Shown in pieces: positions 34,601 to 47,800 of a stretch of 64,000 nucleotides of DNA. Below the pieces are notes generated by a model. That model saw nothing but the letters and a program-made list of their open reading frames with translations. It did not search any database and was not told the DNA's origin. The position numbers and the translations under genes were made by a program. Origin of the DNA: Metellina segmentata (taxonomy: Eukaryota > Arthropoda > Arachnida > Araneae > Tetragnathidae); NCBI GenBank assembly GCA_947359465.1, contig OX375880.1, forward strand, positions 28,512,048-28,576,047, read 5' to 3'. Every line of letters starts with the position of its first letter. The first letter of the stretch is position 1.

Positions 34601-37600
34601 GACTAAATATGGTCCTTGCACCATAAACTCAACCCACCCAACATCATCCCTAAAATTTTTATAGCTAAGTGCTCACTAGATGCATTTTTTTTGTCTGAAA
34701 TGCTTTTTTTGAGACTTAACCCTCTGGCCTGGCTTTTTACAACAAAGGACATTAACTTTTTGTTTCAACATTGATTTTCTCTGTAATTGACCCTGTTAAA
34801 ATAACTAGTATTTCTGAAGTATCGAGCATAAATAACTTCTTTTTTTTTGTTTATTCTAACATTTGTCCAATTTGGCATCACCTTTGTATTTCATGTTAAT
34901 AACTTCAACTTCAACTTTTTTTGATTGTTAATGTTCCTAACTGCTGATTTTTGATTTGTAACATATATTGTGATTTTCCTTCATACTCAAAAATAAACCC
35001 ACTCAAATTACTTCAATATTTTGCTTTCATATTTTACAATTGACCCCTTGAGGGCACAGCTTTATGTGTATATGGGCTTCGTGACCAGAGGTATCCTAGT
35101 GACCTATTCTTTCCCAATGGGGTTTCTTTACCTATGGTAAATTTGGGGATTGTGACCTCATGATAAGGCCAAATAAAAAAAAGGTTTGTTTCCTGTAACA
35201 TGAGCAAAAAATATTAGGGAATGTAAGTAGGAAATGTTAGATATTCAAATAAAAGTACCACAAAAATACGTTAATTCAAATTACTGAGATTTATTAAATA
35301 TGCAAATAAGAAATATATGAATGAAATGAATTTAGAACAGATTAATAAATGACGATCACAAAAAGGCACGATACATTACTTCAAGTCATTTTTCAAAAGT
35401 TAACGACCACGCACTGTTGCCACATAGTAAAAGAGAAACTTACATACAAGTATCAGTCAATCTATGTGGCTCGGACATAGAACAGCATTTCCAACAGGAA
35501 AAAGGTTTATTTTTTTTGCTAAATATTTTTAGCAAACTAGGGAGCTCTGCCTTGGCCAAATGTGGTGGTCATTTGTGAAGTGGCCCCCAGTGGTAAGACC
35601 ATCATTGCCGCTAACAAAGGTAAAATTTTAAATCCATGCCCTGACCCCGGATTTGAACCAGGAACCTTCCAATCCAGAGGCGAACACCTTAACGACTAAA
35701 CTGGTTGGTCGGCTATTTGGTTTGTTAAATGGGGGATTTTAGTGGGTATTTATAATTTTCCTTCAGGTTTAACTACTTATTCACTCGCTACTCGACTACA
35801 TTGCTGGCGTAGTGTGTTTGAGCCTTAAGGAAACCAGTTCGACAAGCTCTTGACAGTTATTAATCGATTATGATCGCTGTGGCATCGTAATCAATTAATC
35901 GCTTGAACGAACATGTTTTTTTTTTTAAATTTATATATTGTAATTTCAGGTCGGCCAGTTATAGGAAACAAACCTTTTTTTTCTTTTGCCTAACCAAGTG
36001 ATGTTTCTCTGCTTTCTTCTCTCCACCCTTTCTTTTCACTATTACTTGGCATTGTCTTGTGTTTGGCCCAGCTTTTCCAAATACGGACCTTGTGCCCATG
36101 TGAAACACCAGATAAACCAACCTTAATTACCTAGTTTAATTCCACTTTGAAATTGTTAAATACGATTCCTTCAGAGGAAAGGAATGAATGACACAGGCCA
36201 TGTGGATCGCAAAAGGTAAAAGAGAGTATTTATTGAAGACACAACAAATATATATACAGATTTGAGAGGATTGCAGAATTAACCAATAGGATTCTTGTAA
36301 ATGGAAACGGACTTACAAGAAAGCTATAGAACATTCACACATGCTGCCTGGAATGAATGACTCAGCCCTAGCAGCACAAAGAAAGATACAAAGAGTTCTA
36401 TGGACGATTACATAATACAACAGAAATTAAAACTCTTTCTATTTCTATATGCCTTTTTATACTAGTTTAAAAATAAAATTTTTTTTTTGTAGATTTAATG
36501 CTTCAGCCCTTTTAATGTTTCTATTTTTTAAATTTTCTGAATTGAGGTATAATTAAATTCTTCCACTGGCTTAATTATTTTTCTGTTTGTAGGTCCACCT
36601 TGCCATAAGAGCTGTGAAGCTGGTTGTTGGGGACCAGAAGAACTTAGTTGCCAAATGTTTTCCAAAATTAATTGCTCGCCACAGTGTCACCAAGGACGGT
36701 GCTTCGGGCCCAACCCTAGGGAGTGCTGCCACCTGTTCTGTGCAGGAGGCTGCTCGGGACCTACACAGAGTGACTGCTTGGTGAGGCTTTCTCTAGATTT
36801 TTCTCAATACGTACTCTACAGTGGAAAGGCTGTCTTTGTTATTGTGGAGTTTAAACCTGTGTTATTCCATTCCACCGATTCCTTAGATTTGATTTTTGAA
36901 TTAAACTTGCAACATTTTTACTGCTTGGTCAACTAGAAAGTTATAATTGAATTGCTTATCTAAAAAATTAAACTGGTGTAAGCTGTTAGTTTTAATGAAT
37001 TTGTATCTGAGTGTAACTTGAATTTTCTGATATTTTGCCAGCAAGGTATGTTTTTTCAATAAGAGCTTACAAGCAATTATTCACCTGATTTGCTGGGCCT
37101 TCGTGGCTCAGTCGATTTTCACACTGCATTAACAACCTGCGAGTTGTAGGCAGCTAAGGTTCGATTCCTACCTGGGTCTAATTCTCTCCTCTGTACCAGT
37201 AAAACATTCTTTTTATATGTATGTCATTACTTGATGCTGTCTGTAATGCTCTTGGCATAGCATTGCGAAATATAACCCAACCTTTCTGGCCTGCAGTGCT
37301 AAGATTTATCAAGTGCATTTGAATGCTTAGTAATCAATAATAATTTATACTTGTAGATCATATTTTAAATTCATTCGCTTTAGTTTTCAAATGAATTTAG
37401 AAAAGATGGTGATCTTGCAAAGTCAAGAGTGAAAACTTCCCATGTGTTGCTGTTGAAAATAATCCACATTGTATGTGTGTGCTTCACTGTTTTTTCATGC
37501 ACTAAAATATTTAAAATCTTCACAGGCCTGCAAAAATTTTGATGACAACGGAGTGTGCAAACAAGAATGCCCACCTATGAGGAGGTACAATCCTGCAACC

Positions 37601-40600
37601 TACTCATGGGAAAGCAATCCTGAGGGGAAATATGCATATGGAGCTACCTGTGTGAAGAACTGTCCTGGTATGCATGGAGTTCTAGATCCATTCTTAGTTT
37701 TTATTTCCTTCTTCTACTAGGTTACCTTAAGAAATAGAAGAAATTATGAATTATAAATATCTAGAATTGCCACAGTAATCCAGTTTGAAGATTAGTGTAT
37801 CAGCAATAGGAGGATTGCGTGTTCAAAACCTAATCCAACCAAAGACTCGTGTACATTGTAAAGGTGAAAATTAACGGTTGCCATTCGCCACGTGGCGATT
37901 GAATGTTTGAAAGTGGAGACTGAAAAACTTTGCTATAGTCGCCACGCTTTCTGAAAAACGTTAGTTTATATTGTGAAACCTCCAATTTTGCATTTTGTTC
38001 TTGATGACCGTAAAAAATTATATTTAAAAAAAAAAAAGAAAGATAAAGCTTGGGAACATAAACACATGGAAAATAGTATCTGGAATTTAGGGAAAAAACG
38101 CAGATGCTTGGAGCGGGAAAATGCAAAGCAATCTAGGGAAAGAAGGCTGAAGATTAGTACTTGCAGACACACAACCTGGGGTATTTCCGTAGTGCTGGTA
38201 TTTCGCAGGGTGACAAAATTGGCCACTGAATGAATCAAGTTCAATGGCCAATTACAAAATTTCTTAATTTTCACCTTTAGTACATGGGTCTGATGGTCAT
38301 TAAATATGTCGCGTCCTCACATCGATAGTGTGAAGTTTGGAGAGGAGTGTAACTCAGGTGTGACCTCGTCATCTGACTGGTTAAAAATTACCTGGTGTTC
38401 TCCTCGGATCTTTCACTTCGGGTTTGATACCAGATCGTCCACAATAGCCCATTGTGTTGATCCAGTGCGACGTTACTTGAAATACCTTAATAGCTTAATT
38501 AACAAGAGTACACATGTATTTATGAATCCATATATATCTTAATCCATGTATTAGGTGTACAACTTTGCTTCCGCCGTTTTCTTACAGATGCCTTTAGCGT
38601 TAAGTAGTGGTCAAAATAAATAGATCATAGACGTCATGCAATAAACTTGGACATCTGGCTACATAATCCCATAGAAACATTAGTCGATTTGTGTCTGCAT
38701 CATAAAGTTATTCACAATTGAAAATGTCAGTTTACGAGCTAAATTCTAGTCATTTGCGGGAGGTTTTAATTTTCTGCTTCAATATGAAAAAATCTGCTTC
38801 TGAGGGTCATCGAATGCTCTCAAATACTTATGGTGAGGCCGCTATTAGTAAAAGAACGTGTCGTGAGTGGTTTCAATGCTTCAAGAACGGTGATTTTCAC
38901 GTCGAAGACCGGCAAAGCGGTGGAAGAGAGAAGGTTTTATAAGAAGAAGAAGAGCTGTTATAACTAGCTGAAACATTCATAGGCGGTCGTTATCAAACGC
39001 AATTAATGCGTTTGAGCCGAGCATTGAAAGACAAACAGACGCAATACAACGAAAGACATGATAAAATGATTTTGCAGCATGACAATGCTTGACCACTTTT
39101 TGCGAAATTGGTCAAGACATACTTGGAAACGTTGAAAGGGGAAGTCCTACCCCACCCGCTGTATTCTCCAGACGTTGCTCCCTCTGACTATCACTTGTTT
39201 CGATCAATGACGTCTGGCCTGGCTGACCAGCACTTCTGGTCTTATGAAGAAGTAAAAAATTGGATCGGTTCGTGGATCACTTCAAAAGATGACCAGTTTT
39301 TTCAATGTGGGATTCGTACGCTGCCCGAAAGATGGCAAAAAGTAGTGGCCACCGATGGACAATACTTTGAATCATGAATGTATAACCAGTTTTTTACAAT
39401 AAAGCCTTGAATTTCGGGAAAAAAATGGCGGAAGCAAAGTTGTATACCTAATAGTATTGTGTATTCAATTCTTATCAGGATAGCACTGATTAGGTTATCT
39501 CAGACAAAAGATTGTATTTAATTTAATAAAATAAATTTTGTTTTAAAATTTCATCAAATTTTTCTGACTACTGATTTTAATAATTTAGTTTGCAAAGTTT
39601 TAATTAATCTCTAAATTTTTTATAGAACATCTACTGCGGGATAGTGGTGCGTGTGTGCGTTCATGCCCTGATACCAAGAAGGCTGTGGATGGAGAATGTG
39701 TCTCTTGTGATGGTCCTTGCCCAAAAAGTGAGTTTGATTCCACTTTTCTATTGTAAAAAAAATTACTAAAAGTATTGTTTTTAATATTTCTTTTTGAAAC
39801 CCGGATTCTATTTGGTACATTGCTATTTATAATATTTAAACTTTTTTATCTAAGATAAAGATAGTTAATTAAATGACAGGAAGTATTTTTATTAAATAAT
39901 TGGACGACAATTGAAAGGTATACTGAAACATCTATATTTGAAAAATTTACACATGAGTTTGGTACACTTTAAACTAATTGTTGAAAAGTTAAAAAAATAT
40001 TTGATTGCTGGCTACAGAATCATTGTTTTTTTTTATCTATACCCTCTGAATATCATATAACCAACAAAAGCATACTCAATTTTATACATTCAATTTAATT
40101 TAACATCAATTTTGATCAGTATTTGTATGAAATTTACACACAGATTGTAATGAAGCAAACATCGAGTTTTATTTTCTGCAGTTATCTTTCAAAGTTCTGC
40201 TTTTCAATTCATAGAACCACCTACTTTTTCAGAATTATTATGATGACTTCATTGTACAGCGATTTTAAATGTTGTGCTATACTTAATTCTAACTTCAAAA
40301 TGTTTAGGTTGTACCAAGTATAAAGTTATCATTAATTTGTTTAGTTGATCAATTAACATGTAATATATTTCCTTTAGATTGCCAAGGTGTAGAAGTGGTT
40401 CATTCAGGAAACATTGACACATTCATGGGTTGTACTGTTATTGAAGGATCACTCATCATTTTGGACCAGACATTTGATGGATTTCAGGATGTCTATCCAA
40501 AGTAAGAATGAAAATTGATTTTAAATTTCGTACAATAGGTTGGGTTTGACATGCCTTTGTGATTTACATATTTATTTTTTTATGTATTCTACTTTTACGT

Positions 40601-41831
40601 TGCCAGCTGACGGATCGCACTAGTGGTCAGGGTACTGACTTTTAGATTGAAAGATCACAATTTGGATATTCAGTCGTTTTATTCATCAATAATCTGGTGT
40701 TTAATAGTCCGTTTAATTTTCTTTTTAGTTTCACATTCGGTCAGAGGTATCCAAAGATGCATCCCACTGAATTAGAAGTCTTTTCCACCCTTAAAGAAGT
40801 GACTGGTTTCGTGAACATCCAAGCATCCCATCCAGATTTTCGAAATCTAACCTTCTTCAGGAATCTTGAAATTATCGATGGTCGCCAGCTGACTGAGTAA
40901 GTTGTTCCGAGCTAATCTTTGTCTCACTAAATAATTTTTCTTACAGTTGTTAAGAAATGATTAATTCTACATGCTAGGGAAAAAATGTATTTTACTATCG
41001 AATTTTTAAAATTACATTATTCAAATTTCAATTTATAGTCTAATTTTATCTTACAAATGCTTTTAAAAATAATTTCAATACCCTCTGAGTGGCAGAAGAT
41101 TTTCGAGTAGTGCACTATTACTTTTGACCTACAATGCATGTACTGACTAAATAGTTTCATACATTGTTTTTGAAAGTCTAAAGTTGGTTAGTAATGGTAC
41201 ATGCAACAATGGAATGTCTGCAAAGTGTTAAAATATTTGTTCTGTCAATTAAAAATAGGAATATAACAGAAATTATAAGTCATAATAACAGAAATTATAA
41301 GCCTGCAGTTGTGACACGGAGTGGCAAGAGTGGTCTAGGCATCCGGATGAGGATGATCCATTGGAGGGGAGTGTAGTACTGGTTCCATAAAATAGACATA
41401 AATATTCTCCAACAAAATCTTTATTATTTCAATAACATCCTAGTAATATTATCAGGCGTGGAGGTTGTTAAGGGGACGGAGACTTGAACGGTTCTGTGGC
41501 TTCCTATTCTAAGGGGCTCATGGAAAAAGTGTATAGTTCAAAATGAATTCGCCAGAGGGATGAGAATTAAAAGAAAACTATTGGACAGGGAATCTAGCAA
41601 GAAATTTCATTGGTAGAGGTTGGGAGTTAAGCAAAGAGGTAATTTTCTCACAGGCGATTTGAGAGGGAAAATGGATCGTGTGAGGTCCAGTCAGACTGGG
41701 AGGTCAAAGGTGAAAGGGGATGGCAAGATATGACTTATTGGACAAACAAGGCGAAAGACTGAAAAGGAAGTGGGGTGATTAAGGGACTGGTCTCTGATGA
41801 GAATTGTATTAGGGGGTTATTTTTAGGTATC

Positions 41832-41875
<44 letters not shown>

Positions 41876-44800
41876 CTCTCCTGTCTTCAGACCAATCTGT
41901 AGCCATGAAAATTTGCACACAGGTAGTCCTAAAAGTGCCCCTAGAAGCCGTAATTTTAAAATCTAGAGTTTGTTTTTCTGCGATGAATGGACATGGATAA
42001 GGAAACACATTCTACAGTGTTTGTGTATAAGTTAACACAGGAAAATATTATAGCGTTAATATTTGAAACCCAAGCAACGCAGGGTTATTCAGCCAGTTGG
42101 ATATAACACTCCTTGAAGATAGAAGTAAACTCTTAAAGCAATGTATATTCACTTACTAGTATAAATTACTCTTATATTGTTACTTACTTGAGCATTATGT
42201 TATATGTTGACATGGTGGTAGACATAGTACTGTTTTTAAAGTATATATTTGGCTTAGAGCAGAAAAACACATTAACTGATAAGACAATTTTTCCTGCAGT
42301 ACTGTTTAAAACTAAGATTCAAGGTCTCAAAATTATAAATAATTTGATTGTGTTATATATCTTTAACATTACAAACTGATAACATTTTTCTAAGTGATGA
42401 AAATGAGATTTTATTGTCTTTGACAAAATGTCAGTTTCTAAGCTCACAATGTTAGATGTGATTATTTTTATTTTAGAAAAAAAAAGACCCAATTCTTTTG
42501 CAACATTTTAATGCCTTTTCCCCCTATTAGGTTGAATGCAGCTTTGTACATTGTGAAAACATCTCTTCAGAGTTTAAATCTACGGTCGGTGCGAAAAGTT
42601 CGATCAGGAAGCGTAGTGATTTTAGAAAACGCGGAGCTGTGTTTTGCGAGTGAGATCAACTGGCAACCTTTAATGAGATCGAGCACTGGGACAGTACTTT
42701 TACAGAGGAATGCAAGAGCAGATATGTGCCGTAAGTAGTATAACATATAATTATTCATTATTTTTTTAAAATCCTTTTTAGAAAAAAACTACTAAAATGT
42801 TAAATTGGCAGTAAAATATTTTTTGATGCTTAATAGTTTATAGCTAATTTTCTTTTTATTTAGAGTTGCATTTTTAAGATTAAGACGCTCATAAAATTAA
42901 CGACGATTACAATTGTTTAATTGCGTAGCTTATTTTGAATGCAGTGTGTAGTTCTGAAGGGATTTTTTTTATTTGTAATTTTATATTTCCCAAGTTTCAA
43001 CTGTGCATTATCTGCTTGTTTGTAACTTAGAAAATGCTTGTTACTTTTAAACTTTTATGTTTAAAAAATGAGGCATTTTTAAAACAAAATATTCACAATC
43101 GTGAAACTATGTTATTCTGTTCAAAAATTACAATTTCTGGATTGGGGTGCATACTTGTAAAATCTATATTTTAAAATATGCGAGTGTTAAAAGGTGGATT
43201 TTAATTCATAGGAAGTCAAGGTTTAATGTGCGATGAGCAGTGCTCGAGTGACGGTTGTTGGGGATCTGGTTCGGCCGAATGCCGGTCGTGCAAATCTTAC
43301 AAGCTCAAAGAAACATGTGTCCAAGGCTGCAATACAACACGAGGGTAAGTGTGCTTACAAGCATTGTAAGTGTAATTAAATCATTGATTTTCAACAAGCC
43401 CAGGGTTCCCACAGTCCTTGAATTTTTTTTCCTAACTAGAGGCCCTTGAAAATTATGGAACTCGGTGAAAAGTCCTTAAAAGTACTTGATTTTTTTTAAC
43501 AAGTGTAATTTCGTCTTGCATTGGAAATTGTCCAGACTAGTTTCCTCCACAGCATGTGTGCCATTTGAGCCTCATTCTGAATGAAACCGGTGTTTCACGC
43601 GCTTTGACACTATGTGATATACTTATAATGCTAGGTCTAGATCTCCACAGTATGGCTATCCGTCTAAGTTGACACCTCTGGTCTCCATTAAGACGGCCGC
43701 TTCTCATACTCTTCTTCGTGCCACCAAAAGAATTTATCGTACGATATTTTATTGCACGACGGAAATCGATATGTGTGCAAGTAGCCTGAAAGTTAGCATT
43801 GAGACAAGAAGCCCACTCTACAACAAAAAAAAATCAGGTTCTGTGAGAAAAGAAAATCCAAATTGTTCCCAAAATTGACAATAACCTTTCTTTTTTGGAC
43901 TATCAGTTGTATAAAAAAATTATTTATTTTTTTATATTTTTCTTTTTAATCGACAACTTTTGTGTATGCCTTGTTTTAGGTCGTTATAAAAAATTTTAGG
44001 TCCTTGAAAAATATTTTTTTAGTTTTGAAAAGCCCTTGAATTTTTTTTTGGATAAAGGTGTGGGAACCATGAAGCCTGTTCATATTTAGTTTCACATTTT
44101 TGTGTGTAATAGTAATGTTATCTTATTTTACCCTTGCAGCATATACGATGCTGGTTATAAAATATGTGAATACTGTGATGAAGAATGCTTAGGAGAGTGT
44201 CTTGGACCGGTAAGTATTAGTGTTGTTCATTGTCATTATTAAAACTTAAAGAATTGGATTTCAATTTTTTTTTAATGTTTGGCTGAACCTATGTGACTTA
44301 ATGTGTGTGTGGGTTTGCCAATAACTCTGTCAGCATCTTAGTCGAAGGTTCAATTCCTGTTACTACCTTGATTGTATTTCTTCTGCCAGTAAAACGTTCT
44401 TTGTGTGTATATTCCCATTTACTTGGTGGAAAAACATTGCTTGTTGCAGATTGGCCAGATATGGAATGTGGGCCATTGAAATCCATCTTATGCTTGGCAG
44501 ATTTAAAAAGTAAATTGTAATACATTGTAATGAACTGTGTTGTTTATGAAAGTGGACTCACAAAAATAAATCTTCCTTACAGGGTCCAAGTAATTGTACA
44601 CAGTGTCGCAATGCTCGAGATGGACCTTACTGTGTCAGTCAGTGTCCAGAGAGCAAGTACAATGAGAACAGAGAGTGCATGCCTTGCCATGAAAATTGTG
44701 CAAATGGGTAAGAGTATACTTTAGATCCTTTTAATTTAAGTTTACATTTCACTCTTAGAAATTTAAATTCCTTTTCTATTCTACGCATTAAGACCCGAAT

Positions 44801-47800
44801 GCCTTGGGAAATTTTGAACTATGAAATCAATCTATTGTATCTTAGATTAATTTATTATGAGGGGAAAATAATCATAATTTATTCATGGTTTATGGAAATT
44901 AATCTTAACATTTATATTTTGACAAGTGATTTTGAGAGGCGTATTGTACTTTAGTGTAATGCATGTTTTAAGGCTAGCAATCTTCATTTAGTGTAGGAGC
45001 CGATCAACGCACACAAGCGAATTTGTTACATTTCACGATTAGGTTGATTAGTTGAGTACGTGGTTTATAACTCAACCAATACCTGTTGGATTAACTATGA
45101 AAGATTAATCCTCCAGGTGGTTGGCCAACCAACCAGTCTGGTGGTTAAGGTGTTAGCCTCTAGATTGGAAGGTTCCTGGTTTGAATCTGGGTCAATGCAT
45201 GAATGTTTGTAAGTGTATGGTGTAGAGGTGGCTGGTGCATCTTTAATCTTTCGTGGCCGAAGTCCTCATATTGGGTTGGTATGGAAATTTGGAGAGTGGG
45301 GTGCCATCTCAGGTATTGCCTTGTCATCCGACTATGGTTCAAAATGAAGTGGTGTTGTCCTTGGATCCTTCCCTTTGAGTATTCATCCCGGACCATCGTC
45401 AATAGCTTGTTGCGTTGTTCTAGTGCAGCGTTAATTAAAATTTCCTTACCTATTTAGTGCTGGATATACAGAGAACCATGAACTGTCATGTTACACGGAG
45501 ATTGTGACGATAAATAAATTGCAATTTTTATCAGTGACTGGACAGTGACAATTTTTATCTGTACTTGAAAAACATGCGAGATAAATTCTTCATTCCTTTC
45601 TATACCACGACATCAAATTGAAAACTATTGTTTGCTTGTAAAATAATGTATTTGGTTAAATGTCAGTTCCATTTTGTACTTTTTCTTGTAGATGTACTGG
45701 GCCCAGAAATACTGTAGGACCTGGAGGTTGTAACTCGTGTGATAAAGCTATAGTCAGTGCATATGATCCCAACATTGTTGTAAGTTACATATTTTTTTAT
45801 TTGATTTTATAAATTTCTTAAGTTGTTCGTATTGTAGTGTACATTTTTTTATTTTAGGCGAGTAAGTGATAAGTTCTGTTGTAATATTTTGATTGCATGT
45901 TGAGAATTATTATGATGTTATTAAATGTCTCTTATAAGTGTTTAAAAGAGATAAATTGATATTCTTTGCTTTTTTGATAATTTTGGTTTATAATTAATTC
46001 CCTACTGGTCTAAAAGAAAAGTAAAGCTTTGTTTGTTGTTTGATTGTTATACTAATGTAAAACATCATTTTTAAGGAACAATGTCTGAAAGCTGAAGAAC
46101 CATGCCCTGACGGCTTTTATCAGGAATACAGTGGTCCTCACGAGGAAGGGATCATGAAATCACTTACTGGAAAATCCGTAAGTTTTTCTTAAAATTTTCT
46201 ATTCCGATACATCTGATCATACTCTTAAAGCATGGTAAGGGACACAAATATATTTTACGGGAACTTGACTTCTCAATTCATAATTAATTCCTCACAGTGG
46301 ATGATTTCTGAACTGAATTTTCAACCTCCATAGAAATGAAATCGAATTGACAGACTCGTACACAATGTTGGAGGCTTTTTTTAATTTCTAAAGACATGTT
46401 ATCTCTAGCATCTTAAAAACTAACGTTTGGTTTCCAAATTGTCTTTTATATCAAACAAAATCTGTTTATGAAAAATGAAACCCAACTTTATTTTACATCA
46501 TATCCCTGTTTTCTATGGACATCTTCAACCCAGTTAAAACTTTTCCTTTTAATTTCAGGTTTGCAGGAAATGTCACCATCGATGCAAGAACTGCACGGCA
46601 TATGGAATTCACATTTCCGTGTGCGACTGTTTGAAATATAGCGCTGGGGAGCAGTGTGAAGACAGCTGCCCACGAGATCACTATCCTGACAACACCAACT
46701 TCCATTGCGTTAAGTGTGCAGAAGAATGCAGAGGCTGCTACGGACCATCTAGCACTGAATGCCAAGCTTGCCGTAACTACAGGATCTATCTGTCATCGAA
46801 TCGAACTCTGGTATGTTTATGAGCAGATAGTTTTTGTAAGGCATTTTTTCATTCATTCTTTGCACATGTGCACATCAAGGAATATATGTAATTCATCTTT
46901 GCATTGATCATTCCATAGGCATGCAGGAAGATTTATTAATGAATGAAACTACTTGTTGCCATTATTGACAACATCCTTTTATTATATGTGATTAACTTCT
47001 TGCTCCTGTCATATGTTTTTATCATTGATTTTTCAACACTCCACCTGTTTCAGCAATCCAGTCATTGCGTATACGAAGGGCGAAAATTTACCACCACATA
47101 TTTGGGTTCCAGACATTAGTGAATAATATTAACTTTTTTGTTGTGTTTGCCCTTTCTAACCCTATAAAAGTAGGATTGAATGTAGCTTTTTTAGATTCCA
47201 AGAGCAGTAGAGCTTTTCGTTAAATATTCGTTTTTCTGGAAACTAGCATTTATTGTGTTGGTCCTTTGTATATCTGTAAACTGGAATGCCTCAATTCTGG
47301 AACACCCCAACCCGTAATTTTTCCTTTAAGCATTACTCGAGATCTTGAACACCTTTGTAATTTATCACCTTTTTAAGTTTTTAACAATTACTAAGATTTA
47401 GTTATTTTATTTTGATAAGCTTTTTTTTTTTTTACAGTTTCCTGTGATAAAATTAATTTTAATTTAAGATTAAGATTTTTAATTTGGGATAATCCATTTG
47501 CTTTAATGCTCTTTTTTGCCCTACACCTTTTTCTTTCTTAGTTTACTATTTTATACTAGATCTTTTATTTTATGTTGTGCTACAATTTTTAACTTTTAAA
47601 ATAATTTTAGTTTATCACGTGTTTGCAGTTTGACCTTGTGCTATTAAAATCCTTTCAATCAACCAACCACGGATAAAATTTTTTATTTATCAATTTTATT
47701 TACTTTTCCAGTTTGCTTATGTCATTATTTTTATTTAGTTCAACTGTACTGCTTCCTGTCCTGCAGACAAGCCATACAAAGTGTTTGATGAGAACATGGA

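Noticed and set aside
37973..38233. 86-codon + frame rich in Lys and Arg, and an overlapping 102-codon - frame
   Set aside because: Both lie entirely within the 421-bp MITE and show no transposase motif.
43669..43878. 69-codon + frame in intron 11
   Set aside because: Inside the hAT-like element, no recognised domain.
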